Shown in pieces: positions 1-10,486 of a stretch of DNA of 64,000 nucleotides. A model generated the notes under the pieces. It had not been told where the DNA came from. It saw only the letters and a program-made list of their open reading frames with translations, and did no database searches. The DNA comes from Pseudomonas furukawaii (lineage in GTDB: Bacteria; Pseudomonadota; Gammaproteobacteria; Pseudomonadales; Pseudomonadaceae): contig NZ_AP014862.1 of the NCBI RefSeq assembly GCF_002355475.1, forward strand, positions 3,038,001-3,102,000. Direction: 5' to 3'. The position numbers and the translations under genes are program-made. Every line of letters starts with the position of its first letter. The stretch's first letter is position 1.

Positions 1-9
1 TTTGTAAAG

Positions 10-3000
10 CTATAGCTCCTGCGGTGCGCGAACCTTCTGTGTACGCTGCCTTCGCATCAGCCAGTACGCGGCCGGCAAAACCAACATGGACATCAGCGGC
101 GCGGTAATCATGCCGCCGACCATGGGCGCGGCGATGCGCTTCATCACTTCAGATCCGGCACCTCCGCCCCAGAGGATTGGCAACAGGCCGGCGATGATCA
201 CGGCCACCGTCATCACCTTGGGCCGCACGCGCAGCACTGCGCCTTCACGAATTGCCTCCAGTAGTGCCGGGTCACCGCTGCGCCCGGCATCCATACGTGC
301 ATGCCAGGCATTCTTCAGGTACAGCAGCATGATCACCCCAAATTCCGCCGAGACGCCGGCCAAGGCGATAAAGCCGACCCCAGTGGCAACCGACAGGTTG
401 AAGCCGAACCAGTAGAGCAGCCAGATGCCGCCCGATAGGGCGAAGGGCAGGGTTGCCATGATCAGTAGGGCCTCACCGAAGCGGCTGAAGGTCAGGTAAA
501 GCAGCACGAAGATGATCAACAAGGTCGCCGGTACCACCCAGGCCAGCCGTGCATTGGCGCGCTCCAGGAACTCGAACTGACCGGAGTAGGAGACGGTCAT
601 GCCAGCATCGAGTTGTACCTGCTCAGCTACGCGTTGCTGCAACTCGCGCACGGTCGATGCCAGGTCGCGCCCACGGACATCGACATAGACCCAACCGGAC
701 AGACGCCCGTTCTCGCTGCGCAGCATTGGCGGCCCTTCGGTCAGACTAACCTGGGCGACGGTGCCCAAGGTGATCTGCTGGCCGGCTTGCGTGAGGATCG
801 GCATACGCCGTAGTGCCTGCGGACTGTCTCGCCACTCCTTGGGATAGCGCAGGTTGATCGGGAAGCGGGCCAGTCCTTCAACCGTCTCACCAATATTGCT
901 GCCGCCGATGGCGCCCGATACCACCGCCTGCACATCGGCGATGCTCAGGCCATAGCGCGCCGCGGCCAGTCGATCGATCTGGATGTCCACGTAACGGCCG
1001 CCAGTAAGGCGTTCTGCCAAGGCCGAACTCACCCCAGGCACCTCTTTGGCCACGGCCTCGATATCGCGCGTTATGCGCTCGATGTCGACCAAGGAGGTTC
1101 CGGATACTTTCACCCCAATGGGGCTCTTGATCCCCGTCGCCAGCATGTCGATGCGGTTGCGGATGGGCGGCACCCAGATATTGGACAGCCCCGGAACTTT
1201 TACCGCGCGATCCAGTTCCTCGATCAGCTTTTCGGGTGTCATCCCCGCGCGCCATTGATCGCGTGGTTTGAACTGCACCGTGGTCTCGAACATTTCCAGC
1301 GGTGCTGGATCGGTGGCGGTCTCTGCTCGCCCGGCCTTGCCGAATACCCGTGCCACTTCGGGCACCGTGAGGATCATCCGGTTGGTTTGCTGCAGCAGCT
1401 GGGTGGCCTTGCTGGCCGGCAAGCCGGGCAGGGCTGATGGCATGTACAACAAGTCGCCCTCGTCCATCGGCGGTAGAAACTCTCCTCCGAGTCTGCTGAG
1501 GGGCCAGAGACTGGACAAAAACACTAGCAAGGCCAGCGCTAGGGTCACCTTAGGCCAAGCCAGCACCCACTCCAGCACCGGCCGGTATGCACCGATCAGC
1601 CAACGATTCAAGGGGTTCTGTTGTTCGCTGGGGATATGCCCACGAATCCAATAGCCCATCAGCACCGGTACCAAGGTGATCGAGAGGCCAGCGGCGGCAG
1701 CCATGGCATAGGTCTTGGTGAATGCCAGCGGGCCAAACAGGCGACCCTCCTGGGCCTCCAGGGTGAAGACCGGGAGGAAAGACAGGGTGATGATCAAAAG
1801 GCTGAAGAACAGCGCCGGCCCGACCTCGGCCGCAGCTTCGCCGATCACCCGCCAGTGCGCCTCGCCCTGAAGCGGTTCACCGGGGTGTCGAGCCTTCCAG
1901 GCCTCGATGTGCTTGTGCGCGTTCTCGATCATCACCACGGCGGCATCGACCATGGCGCCGATGGCGATTGCGATCCCGCCGAGCGACATGATGTTGGCAT
2001 TGACGCCCTGGTAGCGCATGACGATGAAGGCCATCAGGATGCCCAGGGGCAGGGTGATGATCGCGACCAGCGACGAGCGCAGGTGCCAGAGGAAGATCAG
2101 GCAAACCAGGGCAACCACCGCGAACTCTTCCAGCAGCTTGTAGCTGAGGTTATCGATGGCGCGGTCGATCAATTGCGAACGGTCATAGGTGGTGACCACC
2201 TCGACGCCGGCCGGCAAGCTGCCCTTCAGGCTGTCCAGCTTGGTCTTCACCGCGGCGATGGTATCGCGGGCATTCTTTCCGGAGCGCAAGATGACCACGC
2301 CGCCTACCACTTCACCCTGGCCATCCAGCTCGGCAATGCCACGACGCATCTCTGGCCCCAGCTGAATGGTGGCCACCTGACCCAGCAGCACCGGAACTCC
2401 GCTGGCCGAAGCCCGCAGCGGCACATTGCGGAAATCCGCCAGGCTCTCTAGATAGCCTGAAGCCCGCACCATGTACTCGCGCTCTGCCAGCTCCAGGATG
2501 GCGCCGCCGGTTTCCTGATTGGCGCTCTTCAGCGCCGCTTCGACCTCCTGCTGAGTTACCCCATAAGCCACCAGCTTCTGCGGATCGAGCAGCACTTGGT
2601 ATTGCTTGACCATGCCGCCGAGGGTGGCCACTTCGGCTACGTTGGGCAGGCTCTTGAGTTCGTACTTGAGGAACCAGTCCTGCAGTGCCCGCAGCTGGGC
2701 AAGATCATGCTGGCCGCTGCGGTCGACCAAGGCGTACTGGTAGATCCAGCCCACGCCGGTGGCATCCGGCCCAAGGGTGGTGGTAACACCCTCGGGCAGG
2801 CGTTCCTGCGCCTGGTTGAGGTACTCCAGCACCCGCGAGCGCGCCCAGTAGAGGTCGGTGTCGTCCTCGAACAGCACGTAGACGAAGGAGTCGCCGAAGA
2901 ACGAGTAGCCGCGCACCGTCTTCGCCCCCGGTACCGAGAGCATGGTTGTGGCCAGTGGGTAGGTCACCTGGTTCTCGACGATCTGCGGTGCCTGTCCGGG

Positions 3001-3159
3001 AAAGCTGGTTCTGATGATGACCTGGGTGTCAGATAGGTCCGGCAGTGCATCCAACGGCGTGTTGCGCAGCGACCAGAGGCCCAGGGCGGTGATGAACAGG
3101 GTGGCCAGCAGTACCAGGAAGCGGTTGCCGATCGACCAATGGATCAGGCGCGCGATCAT
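10..3159 (-). CDS. cusA: Cus-type copper/silver RND efflux pump, inner-membrane component
   Basis: This 1049-residue protein is the proton-driven inner-membrane pump of a tripartite heavy-metal exporter. It is the usual length for the HME branch of RND proteins and follows E. coli CusA closely from its first membrane segment ([11 protein letters not shown]) to the end. The three methionines that bind Cu(I)/Ag(I) in CusA are all in conserved surroundings: the [12 protein letters not shown] region, PLEMFETT and RIDMLATG. The charged transmembrane motif [15 protein letters not shown] is present. Its ATG overlaps the TGA of cusB by 4 bp, so the two are probably translationally coupled. A divalent-metal (Czc) role is less likely because of the methionine set. 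Confidence 0.93.
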   Translation of the reverse strand: MIARLIHWSIGNRFLVLLATLFITALGLWSLRNTPLDALPDLSDTQVIIRTSFPGQAPQIVENQVTYPLATTMLSVPGAKTVRGYSFFGDSFVYVLFEDDTDLYWARSRVLEYLNQAQERLPEGVTTTLGPDATGVGWIYQYALVDRSGQHDLAQLRALQDWFLKYELKSLPNVAEVATLGGMVKQYQVLLDPQKLVAYGVTQQEVEAALKSANQETGGAILELAEREYMVRASGYLESLADFRNVPLRASASGVPVLLGQVATIQLGPEMRRGIAELDGQGEVVGGVVILRSGKNARDTIAAVKTKLDSLKGSLPAGVEVVTTYDRSQLIDRAIDNLSYKLLEEFAVVALVCLIFLWHLRSSLVAIITLPLGILMAFIVMRYQGVNANIMSLGGIAIAIGAMVDAAVVMIENAHKHIEAWKARHPGEPLQGEAHWRVIGEAAAEVGPALFFSLLIITLSFLPVFTLEAQEGRLFGPLAFTKTYAMAAAAGLSITLVPVLMGYWIRGHIPSEQQNPLNRWLIGAYRPVLEWVLAWPKVTLALALLVFLSSLWPLSRLGGEFLPPMDEGDLLYMPSALPGLPASKATQLLQQTNRMILTVPEVARVFGKAGRAETATDPAPLEMFETTVQFKPRDQWRAGMTPEKLIEELDRAVKVPGLSNIWVPPIRNRIDMLATGIKSPIGVKVSGTSLVDIERITRDIEAVAKEVPGVSSALAERLTGGRYVDIQIDRLAAARYGLSIADVQAVVSGAIGGSNIGETVEGLARFPINLRYPKEWRDSPQALRRMPILTQAGQQITLGTVAQVSLTEGPPMLRSENGRLSGWVYVDVRGRDLASTVRELQQRVAEQVQLDAGMTVSYSGQFEFLERANARLAWVVPATLLIIFVLLYLTFSRFGEALLIMATLPFALSGGIWLLYWFGFNLSVATGVGFIALAGVSAEFGVIMLLYLKNAWHARMDAGRSGDPALLEAIREGAVLRVRPKVMTVAVIIAGLLPILWGGGAGSEVMKRIAAPMVGGMITAPLMSMLVLPAAYWLMRRQRTQKVRAPQEL

Positions 3160-4616
3160 GGCTGGTCTCCTTCCTTGCGGAGCTGCTCGATCAGCAGGCC
3201 GGAGTTTGTCTGACGTGCGGCGATGCGTACGTGATCTCCTGGCTTAAGTCCCACAGCTACTTCGGAGCTGACCAGAGGAAAAGCCATGGTCATACCTGGC
3301 ATATTCAGGCTCTCGAAGGGGCCATGCTCCAGGGTGACTTGTTTCCCGTCCAGTGCGCGAATAACGCCGTGAGACACATGCAGCCCCTCCGTGCTGTCCT
3401 GTTCTGCATTGCCGGCCAGGATGCCCTGCAGGCTGGCTTCCGAATCGATGAGGAACTGGCCGGAGGTAACGACCGCCTGACCTTCCTCAAGACCGGAAAA
3501 CACCTCCAGACGCCCATCGGCCTCGCGGCCCAAGGTGATTTCCTGGGGACGGTAGCGTCCGTCGCCTTCGGCCAGCATCACCAATGCACGCTTCCCGGTG
3601 CGAATCACGGCTTCACTCGGCACAAGAAGCGTGGATTGTTCGACGGCACTGTTCAGGCGTACGGCGGCGAACATGCCGGGGCGCAACTTACCGGCAGGGT
3701 TGGGTAGCTCGCTGCGTACCGTGAGCGTGCGCGTTTGCGGATCGGCACTCGGCAGCAAGGCTATGACGCGGCCCAGCAGCGGTCGATCAGGAAAGGCCGT
3801 CAGGTTGGCGCGGATCTCGTCCCCGACCTGGATACTTCCGGCCATGGCCTCGGGTATCGCCGCATCGAGCCAGACACTGGACAGCCCGTTGATCAACGCC
3901 AGATCCTGCCCGGCTTCAACGGTCATCCCGGCGCGTACCTGCAAGGCTTGGAGCTCGCCGCTGATAGGTGTGGTGAGGGTTTGCACTGCCCGCGGTTTGC
4001 CGCTGCGGCGAACCTGCTCTATCAACGCTTGTGGCATGCCGAGCAGGCGGAGGCGCTCTTGGGCCGCAGTGATCAAGCGGGCGTCACCGGTACGCAGTAC
4101 CGCGAGGAACTCCAACTGCGCGGCGGACCACTCGGGAATCAGCAGGTCGACCAGGGGTGTTCCAGCTGGCAGTACATCGCCAGGGGCACGCCCGTAAACC
4201 CGCTCGACGAATCCGCCAGCGCGGGCCTGGAGGTTCGCTACCTCTCGCTGGTTATAGGCCAGGGAGCCGACCACCTCGATATCCGAGGGCAGTACACCGC
4301 GGATCACCGTCGAGGTCCGCATTCCGAGGTTCTGCACGGCTTGAGCGGGGACGCTCAGGACAGACGGATCTTGCTCGGATCCTGCGTATTTAGGGACAAG
4401 CTCCATATCCATGAAAGGTGACTTGCCCGGTTTATCGAAGCGCTGCTCAGGCTGCATCGGGTCGTACCAATAGAGCACCTTGCGCTCGTCCGTCGGTGCG
4501 GAGCTAGGCAGTAGCTCGTGTTTGGCTTGCCGCTGGGCCAGCCAGTAGCCACCGCCCGCCGCGCCAATGCCCACGGTCAGCACGGCGACCGCAAAACCAA
4601 ATGTCGATATCTTCAT
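3156..4616 (-). CDS. cusB: Cus-type periplasmic adaptor (membrane fusion protein) with fused CusF-like domain
   Basis: The 486-residue protein is the periplasmic adaptor linking pump and outer-membrane channel. An N-terminal membrane anchor (about residues 5-26) is followed by a heavy-metal-binding YHS-like segment (about 46-78, with YWYDPMQP and MDMELVPKY), then the barrel-sandwich, beta-barrel and helical regions of the HlyD class. The last 75 or so residues form an extra domain with [10 protein letters not shown], the methionine motif of the copper chaperone CusF. E. coli encodes CusF separately; here it is fused, so metal delivery and adaptor are one chain. The gene overlaps cusC and cusA by 4 bp each. 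Confidence 0.9.
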   Translation of the reverse strand: MKISTFGFAVAVLTVGIGAAGGGYWLAQRQAKHELLPSSAPTDERKVLYWYDPMQPEQRFDKPGKSPFMDMELVPKYAGSEQDPSVLSVPAQAVQNLGMRTSTVIRGVLPSDIEVVGSLAYNQREVANLQARAGGFVERVYGRAPGDVLPAGTPLVDLLIPEWSAAQLEFLAVLRTGDARLITAAQERLRLLGMPQALIEQVRRSGKPRAVQTLTTPISGELQALQVRAGMTVEAGQDLALINGLSSVWLDAAIPEAMAGSIQVGDEIRANLTAFPDRPLLGRVIALLPSADPQTRTLTVRSELPNPAGKLRPGMFAAVRLNSAVEQSTLLVPSEAVIRTGKRALVMLAEGDGRYRPQEITLGREADGRLEVFSGLEEGQAVVTSGQFLIDSEASLQGILAGNAEQDSTEGLHVSHGVIRALDGKQVTLEHGPFESLNMPGMTMAFPLVSSEVAVGLKPGDHVRIAARQTNSGLLIEQLRKEGDQP

Positions 4617-5875
4617 TTCAGGCCCTCCACATAGGCGTAGTACAGGCTTGCGGAGAGCTGGCTCAACTTGCGCTGTTGTTCAATCTGCCGCAGTTGCGCA
4701 TCAATCAGGTCGCGCTGGGCAGTAATAACGGATGTGAGCTGGCTGTTACCGGCTTGGTAGGCGGCCAGTTCGAGATCGGCACGTTTGCTTGCAAGCGGGA
4801 TCAAGGTTTTTTCGGTGCGTGACAAGGTCCTGCGCAGTTGCTCAAGCTCGGCAATACCGCCTTCCAGCTCAGCCTGATGGGCGCGCAGTAATGCTTCCTG
4901 CTCGGCTTCCATCTGCGACACGCTTTGTTGTCTGGCGTTGATCTTGGGCCCCTGACGTGTGCCTACGAACAACGGCAGGTCGAAGGTAAATTGCACCATC
5001 ACCATATCGCCGAACTGGTTGTCGCGATTGTTGTAGGCAAACTCAACACCCCAGTCGGGGGTCTTCTCGGCGATGGCCTCGTTCAGCTCGGCGCTAGCCT
5101 CGCCGACTCGGGCGGAGGCAGCGCGCAACTCAGGGTGTGAGGCAATGCGTTGCTGCAGGTGCGGTGCCACCAGGTTCAGACTGGGAACACCTCCTTGCAA
5201 AGGCTGGTCAGCCTCGTTGCCTATCCAGCGGCGCAGCTTGGCACGAGCTACTGCCACATCGCGATTCAGTTCATCTCGCCGATCTTGTAACGCCAAAGCT
5301 TCCTGGTCGGCCTGCAACAGCTCGCCAGGCTGAGCACTACCGCCGGCAATCAGCGATTGCACGGTCGAGCGGAGCATCTCGATCTGACGGTCCAGTTGAT
5401 CGAAGAGGCCAACACTGCGTTCGGCGTAGTACACATCCAGCCAGCTCACTGCCGTCTGGCGCTTGATCTCCAACTGCATGGCACGCTGCTCGGCCTCGGC
5501 TCGGCCTACTGAAGCCTCGGCCAACTGGCGCCGAGCCTGACGCTTGTCACTGTTGGGGACTTCCTGCATGAACCCAATGCGGCGCATGGTCATGGAGTCA
5601 CGATTAAGCGTGTAACGGTCAGGGCCTTCGATCGGCAGGTTGTCGATGCCTAGAATCAGCTTGGGATCGGGCAGGGCGTCTGCGGGCTCGACAGCCTGCT
5701 GTGCCGATGCCACCTGCGCCTGGCGCGCGAGGTTCTCAGGGGCACTCTGCTCGGCCAGAGCTTGGGCTCGTTCGAAAGTTAGGGGCTGCGCCTGCGCGGC
5801 AAGCCAGGGAGCTGCCCAGAATGCGGCAGCCAACACACCGAGAAAGCCACGGCGTGGAAAAAGGAAAGCGGACAT
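4613..5875 (-). CDS. cusC: TolC-family outer-membrane channel of the Cus system
   Basis: The 420-residue protein begins with a signal peptide ending near AQAQ (about residue 30), followed by two repeats of the outer-membrane efflux protein fold with long coiled-coil helices. It lacks the lipobox cysteine of E. coli CusC, so it is probably not lipidated. It is the first gene of the efflux operon and overlaps cusB by 4 bp. The family and context are clear; the symbol is by position, since such channels are also labelled CzcC. Confidence 0.82.
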   Translation of the reverse strand: MSAFLFPRRGFLGVLAAAFWAAPWLAAQAQPLTFERAQALAEQSAPENLARQAQVASAQQAVEPADALPDPKLILGIDNLPIEGPDRYTLNRDSMTMRRIGFMQEVPNSDKRQARRQLAEASVGRAEAEQRAMQLEIKRQTAVSWLDVYYAERSVGLFDQLDRQIEMLRSTVQSLIAGGSAQPGELLQADQEALALQDRRDELNRDVAVARAKLRRWIGNEADQPLQGGVPSLNLVAPHLQQRIASHPELRAASARVGEASAELNEAIAEKTPDWGVEFAYNNRDNQFGDMVMVQFTFDLPLFVGTRQGPKINARQQSVSQMEAEQEALLRAHQAELEGGIAELEQLRRTLSRTEKTLIPLASKRADLELAAYQAGNSQLTSVITAQRDLIDAQLRQIEQQRKLSQLSASLYYAYVEGLK

Positions 5876-5967
5876 GCTTTCGCCTCCAATGCGATTGATC
5901 GAAGTCGCGACTACGAAACGTGACCGCGACGATGCGCCTGACTGTAAGGCGCGGGATGATCACTGCA

Positions 5968-6312
5968 TTAGACGAAACGAGGAGGGCGCCAGAGTCCTGC
6001 GGGCTCTCGCTTAATCACCGACTGGGTCAGCAATATCTCGGGGCGTGAGGGGAGAGGGGATATGCTCTTGATCACGGTGGTCTGGAGAAGTCCTCCGGTC
6101 TTGCATTCCTGGCCGGGTTTGCAAGGGGACTTCTTGGCCACCCCATCAGACTTGTCCATTTGCTCGCAGCACGGAGCATCGGCCATTGCATGGCCCTGAT
6201 GATCGGCGCTCTGCATCGGGCAAGGTTGTGCCGGCATGCTGAAAGCCACACCGCCGAAGGCCGGCAGCACGAGGCTAGCAATCATTACCAGGATCAATCC
6301 AATCCGACGCAC
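5968..6312 (-). CDS. small periplasmic Cys/Met/His-rich protein, probable metal-binding accessory of the Cus operon
   Basis: The 114-residue protein has a signal peptide (ends about residue 25) and a short mature part rich in possible metal ligands (PCPM, HQGHAM, PCCEQM, PCKPGQEC). The C-terminal tail LWRPPRFV recalls small proteins annotated as CopL-like that accompany copper genes in pseudomonads and xanthomonads. It lies 92 bp ahead of cusC on the same strand and probably starts the operon. Copper binding is inferred from composition and position; no enzyme motif is seen. Confidence 0.7.
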   Translation of the reverse strand: MRRIGLILVMIASLVLPAFGGVAFSMPAQPCPMQSADHQGHAMADAPCCEQMDKSDGVAKKSPCKPGQECKTGGLLQTTVIKSISPLPSRPEILLTQSVIKREPAGLWRPPRFV

Positions 6313-6416
6313 AGCAATTCACCAGGCGGGGCGATAGGGCGACGATAGCAGATTGCCCCGGGGCATGAACGCTCGTTTTGGCGATAACAGCACTTCGTTG
6401 ATTTGGATCAAATAGA

Positions 6417-7187
6417 GTGTCATGCAGGGTAGGGTGCCAAAAGCAGAGGAACTGTCAGGTGATTGCATCACAGAGTGCCAGCTGGCACGGCAAAGCCTGG
6501 GTATCTCCAGGTTTCGGGGTGTTTTTAGGGCAGGTAGGCAATCATGATTGGCATCGCCACATGGCTCACCAGATCACCATTGGTATCAACCGCGACTTGA
6601 CGGTGACTACATCTGACAGCCACGTCACGGCCCGAGCCATTTGCATTCACGCGGGCGTCACTCATCGAATCGAAGCAGTTGAGGTTATTTCGATTTACCT
6701 TGATGCACTTTCTGAGGAGGCACGGGCATTCAATGCCTCTACGAGCATCTTGCCTATCGATGTGCAAAGCATTGTGTCTCTGCAGAGACTGTTGGCAACT
6801 CCCTGTATCACCGCACAGCAAATGCGGGGAGCGGTTCGCCAATTTCTTAATCTCACCGATCTGCCGATCATCGATCCACGGCTGCAACTTGTCCTTGAAG
6901 CCTTGAACGAGCCCGCCAATGGCAGACAAGAACTGGCAGACCTGATGCACCTGTCGACGACTCGTTTTTCTCATTGGTTTGTTGAACAGACTGGCTTGCC
7001 ATTGCGCAGCTACCGTAAGTGGCTTCGCCTAGTCGCTGCGTTACAGCTCATTACGGCTGGCCAAAGTCTGACAGGGGCCGCCCATGCTGCAGGATTCTCG
7101 GATTCCGCGCACTTTTCCCGCACCTTTCGCAGCCTATTTGGCCTCGATCCTTCGTCAGCTCTGAGCCAGGTCAGTCTCAGCAGCTGA
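6417..7187 (+). CDS. AraC-family transcriptional regulator
   Basis: The 256-residue protein carries a C-terminal AraC double helix-turn-helix (about residues 160-250; the second helix region contains AGFSDSAHFSRTFRSLFG). The N-terminal part (WHRHMAHQITIGIN) looks like a small cupin-type sensing domain. It is divergent from the metal-resistance operon, 104 bp from its first gene, so control of one of the neighbouring units is plausible but unproven. The listed start is GTG; a later start is possible because the first 25 residues look unconserved. Base composition is clearly AT-richer than most of the window. Confidence 0.75.
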   Translation: MSCRVGCQKQRNCQVIASQSASWHGKAWVSPGFGVFLGQVGNHDWHRHMAHQITIGINRDLTVTTSDSHVTARAICIHAGVTHRIEAVEVISIYLDALSEEARAFNASTSILPIDVQSIVSLQRLLATPCITAQQMRGAVRQFLNLTDLPIIDPRLQLVLEALNEPANGRQELADLMHLSTTRFSHWFVEQTGLPLRSYRKWLRLVAALQLITAGQSLTGAAHAAGFSDSAHFSRTFRSLFGLDPSSALSQVSLSS

Positions 7188-7258
7188 GGTCAGCTTTTTT
7201 GTTCAAGCCAGAACCCTGGGGACCGCCTAACGTAGGGGCATCAAGAAGAGGGGGCTGC

Positions 7259-8155
7259 ATGATGAGCAATTGCTTCAGGTTTCTGATCCGCTGGTTCAGC
7301 TATCCCGTCATATTTGGCGGTACGGCTGGCTGGATGATCTGGCAGCTTTACGAGGGCGTGCCATATTGGCCCAGCACAGCCCTGATTGCAGTAGTCGGAA
7401 TTATTCCGGTCGCCATGCTGGAGCGTCTACAACCGTGCCGTCAGAGCTGGCTTACCGACCACGGCGACACACTGACCGATCTGCTTCACCTGATCGTGAA
7501 TCTGTCCGTCATCCAGTTCACCGCTGCGATTCTGGCTCGACTGGGCGATTGGGTGCCTGATGCCGCTCGCACCTTTCCAACGACTTGGCCGCTCTGGATC
7601 CAGTTGCTCATCGTAGCCATGGTTTTGGATCTCAGTCTCTATGCCATGCACCGACTCAGCCACTATGTGCCGTGGCTATGGCGCTTACATGAGCCCCATC
7701 ACAGTGCAGAGCGCCTCTATTGGATGAATGGCGAGCGTCGACATCCACTACACGCGGCGATCATGGCGGGCCCTGGACTCTTGGTGCTCTTCGCGATGGG
7801 GACACCTTCAGCTCTCGTCGCAACCTGGTTTGGCATCCTGACAGTGCATCTCGCATTTCAACATTCCAACCTGGACTACTCGCTAGGCTGGATGCGCAAT
7901 GTGATTGGCGTCGCGGAGACACACCGCTGGCACCACAAACGGGAGTTCGAAGATGCCCAGGTCAATTTCGGCGAGTTCTTACTGCTGTGGGATCACCTGT
8001 TTAGAACCTTCTATGACGCGGCAGAAAAGCTCGGCGATGCCCAGGTAGGACTGCAAGAAGGTGACTACCCGACTGGGTATCGGGCTCAACTGGTAGCTCC
8101 GTTTAAGCGGGTTTCACAAGCTAATAGGATTCGCCGTACCCACTCGGCGGGCTAG
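7259..8155 (+). CDS. fatty acid hydroxylase / sterol desaturase family membrane protein
   Basis: I start this protein at the ATG at 7259 (298 residues), because residues upstream in the open frame overlap the AraC gene. It is an integral membrane di-iron oxygenase-type protein with several membrane helices and the histidine clusters of the superfamily: HRLSH, HEPHH and HRWHH. The reaction is probably hydroxylation or desaturation of a lipid; the substrate cannot be read from sequence. It follows the AraC regulator by 71 bp on the same strand and may be its target. Confidence 0.82.
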   Translation: MMSNCFRFLIRWFSYPVIFGGTAGWMIWQLYEGVPYWPSTALIAVVGIIPVAMLERLQPCRQSWLTDHGDTLTDLLHLIVNLSVIQFTAAILARLGDWVPDAARTFPTTWPLWIQLLIVAMVLDLSLYAMHRLSHYVPWLWRLHEPHHSAERLYWMNGERRHPLHAAIMAGPGLLVLFAMGTPSALVATWFGILTVHLAFQHSNLDYSLGWMRNVIGVAETHRWHHKREFEDAQVNFGEFLLLWDHLFRTFYDAAEKLGDAQVGLQEGDYPTGYRAQLVAPFKRVSQANRIRRTHSAG

Positions 8156-8388
8156 CACAGGACCGACCTCGCTGGCCGTTCAGTCGAGCCCAAAGTGGGT
8201 GTTGGAGCCCAGGTCAAACAGCATGCCTAGCGGGAAGGCCTGAGCCAGCGGGACACAGGTTTTTGGATCTTCACTTCCGGATGCTGAAGAACAAAACAGG
8301 TAAAGCGTTCTCCATTTTTGAAGATTAGTGCTGGGAATTTTCTATTTTTAGTTCGGTGTACTGTACGAGTAGTACTTGGAGGGGAAAA

Positions 8389-8466
8389 ATGAATATAGCA
8401 TTTACCATAATATACATTATGGGATATTTCCTACGGCTTGGTCAGAGGAAGGACCAGTATCGGTAA
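8389..8466 (+). CDS. possible 25-residue membrane peptide or truncated gene start
   Basis: A strong ribosome-binding site (GGAGGGG) lies 5 bp before this ATG. The predicted peptide is a hydrophobic stretch (IAFTIIYIMGYF) with a charged tail ending at TAA. AT-rich codons differ from the surrounding genome. It may be a real micropeptide, the surviving 5' end of a broken gene, or chance. Confidence 0.25.
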   Translation: MNIAFTIIYIMGYFLRLGQRKDQYR

Positions 8467-9104
8467 GGCAATTCGGGATGCTGCATCAGCACGGTCCTTC
8501 AGATCGCCACGGATGCCGCTCCGGTTTACTACTTGGTCGCCGGAACTCGCCACCTTGCTTCCGCAGCCATTCATTGTTCGCTCACGCCGTCCGGATACGG
8601 ATTGGCTGGGAGATCGCCTGGGTGCATCGACCAACTTCCGCGCTCGGTGCGTGCAGCGTCATGGGAGACCGTCATCTCGGTGACGTGACGTTTGCGCTCT
8701 GGTGAGTGGCAACGGATATCGCCTGGCTGCCGTTGGCGCGTCCGTAGGCGAAATCTGCAGTACCTGGGCCCGTGATCATCACCAGATTTCAACCAGGATG
8801 AGCTTGAGGTTCGCCACTGGAGTTTGCTTCGGCTGCCGGCAAGGCACCCTGGCCTCGAAGCGGTTAGCTCATCGAGTCGGCAATGGTTTCAGTCCGGCAA
8901 GGAACCTTCAGGGCGTTCCGGGGGCGGACTATCCTCGAGGCCTTGTCCAGGGAGCGGATTGCCAGCGCATGCACGGTTGATCCCGGGAGTGGGCCTGCTG
9001 ACTCCGGCCTGCTCTTTCGATTGACCATGGCAAGACCGAGAACACGGCTGGAACCCGGTTCGCGGGATGTGCCCCAGCAGGGCGCGACCGCTTCGAATGA
9101 GATT

Positions 9105-9145
9105 CAATATCCGATAATCACCAGACCCGGATATTGCTTTATACT
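9105..9145 (+). promoter_or_regulatory. promoter of the recombinase gene with perfect 9-bp inverted repeat
   Basis: CAATATCCG (9105-9113) and CGGATATTG (9128-9136) are perfect inverted copies 14 bp apart. A -10-like TATACT (9140-9145) follows at once, about 40 bp before the recombinase start. The dyad would cover the -35 region, as expected for an operator. Confidence 0.5.
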
Positions 9146-9181
9146 GCGCTGAAAGCACCGATCTAGACGCATTCCTCCAGG

Positions 9182-10486
9182 TTGAATCCCCGCATGCCGC
9201 AGCATCCCCAGCCGCTTTTCGAGACCTTTGATCGCTTCCACGAACTCAACTTTCTGCACCTCAATGGCGAGCTTCCAGTGGTTCGGGGGTTCCTCGAAGG
9301 CTGTGCCGATGAGATCCAGGCCGTCGAGGGCTATCGCGCCGTTCGGGGATTTCTCAAGTCCTACGCGGGCAATGAGGCCACCTTCAATTCCTACCGGACC
9401 CATGTCGAGCGGCTGTTGCTCTGGTCGCTGCTGGTCGCGGGCAAACCCCTGGTCGAACTGCGTCGACGGGATGCGGAGGCCTTCATGGAGTTCTGTCTCA
9501 ACCCGCCCGCCGACTGGATCGGCCCTGTCGTGAAGTCCCGCTTCCTGCGCGTGGGCGGCCGCAAGAAGCTGGACACCGACAGCTACATCGTCAACGCGCA
9601 GTGGCGTCCCTTCAGCCACAGGGTGGCGAAGCGTGAGCGCAAGATCGCCGAGGAAGCCGTGACCACCCTTCCCTCCCGGCCCTATCGCATGTCCCAGGGC
9701 TCGGTGGCCCAGGTCTTCGCGGTGTGCGGGAGCTTCTTCCAGCACGCCATCGATGAAGGCCTGACGGAAGTGAATCCCTTCCGTGCGGTGAAGCAGAAAT
9801 CCATCTACAAGCAGCGCAACACGCTGGATGTCGCCTCCCGCTCGCTGACCCAGTTGCAGTGGAGCTACGTGATCGAGACCGCCGAGCAGATGGCCGCCGA
9901 CGATCCGGTACACGAGCGCACGCTGTTCATCGTCGCCACCCTGTTCTCCATGTACCTGCGGGTTTCCGACCTGGTTGGGCGTGACAACTGGACGCCGACC
10001 ATGGGCGACATTCGCCGCGACAGCATGGGCAACTGGTGGTTTCACGTCGTGGGCAAGGGCAACAAGGCGGCGAAGATCAGCATCCGCGATGACTATATCC
10101 AGAACTACCTGGTTCGCTATCGCCAGCATCTGCAGCTCTCTCCCCTGCCCTCCGCCCACGAGAAGACGCCGCTGATCAGCACCCTGAAAGGCCGAGGTGG
10201 ATTGTCGGACCGGCATATCCGGTTGCTCCTGCAAGAGGTGTTCGACATCACCCTGACGCGCATGGCCCAGGAAGGCTGGAGCGATGACGAAATCGATCAG
10301 CTGCGTTCGGCGTCACTGCACTGGCTCCGACACACCTCCGCGACCTTCGACGCACCCCATCGCGACATGAAGGACCTCCAGGCCGACCTGCGCCACAACA
10401 GCCTCAGCACCACCCAGAACACCTACTACAACTCCCTCGACGAACAGCGCGCTCACTCGGTCAAGGGCCTGAAACTCAAGCGCTGA
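9182..10486 (+). CDS. tyrosine recombinase / site-specific integrase
   Basis: The 434-residue protein has a full phage-integrase catalytic set: Arg260 (YLRVSDL), Lys292 (GKGNKAAK), His380-x-x-Arg383 (HWLRHT), His405 and a tyrosine at 415/416 (NTYYN). It should cut and join DNA through a 3'-phosphotyrosine. An N-terminal SAM-like core-binding domain covers roughly residues 50-215. The listed start is TTG; the ATG at 9194 is equally possible. No phage genes, excisionase or tRNA att site are nearby, so its substrate is unknown. It sits at the boundary between the AT-richer left segment and the GC-rich remainder. Confidence 0.9.
   Translation: MNPRMPQHPQPLFETFDRFHELNFLHLNGELPVVRGFLEGCADEIQAVEGYRAVRGFLKSYAGNEATFNSYRTHVERLLLWSLLVAGKPLVELRRRDAEAFMEFCLNPPADWIGPVVKSRFLRVGGRKKLDTDSYIVNAQWRPFSHRVAKRERKIAEEAVTTLPSRPYRMSQGSVAQVFAVCGSFFQHAIDEGLTEVNPFRAVKQKSIYKQRNTLDVASRSLTQLQWSYVIETAEQMAADDPVHERTLFIVATLFSMYLRVSDLVGRDNWTPTMGDIRRDSMGNWWFHVVGKGNKAAKISIRDDYIQNYLVRYRQHLQLSPLPSAHEKTPLISTLKGRGGLSDRHIRLLLQEVFDITLTRMAQEGWSDDEIDQLRSASLHWLRHTSATFDAPHRDMKDLQADLRHNSLSTTQNTYYNSLDEQRAHSVKGLKLKR

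Larger units (their letters stand above)
8156..9181 (+). other. 1-kb stretch with no convincing gene
   Basis: Open frames here are short, overlap each other on both strands and lack family resemblance or consistent codon bias. The 8.25-8.45 kb part is AT-rich and holds one tiny frame with a good ribosome site (8389-8466). The last 80 bp form the promoter of the recombinase gene. Decayed DNA at the edge of an acquired segment would fit. Confidence 0.5.

Noticed and set aside
8376-8705. Open frame of 109 codons in the gene-poor stretch
   Set aside because: It reads across a strong ribosome site in another frame, has no codon bias of the genome and no recognisable family.
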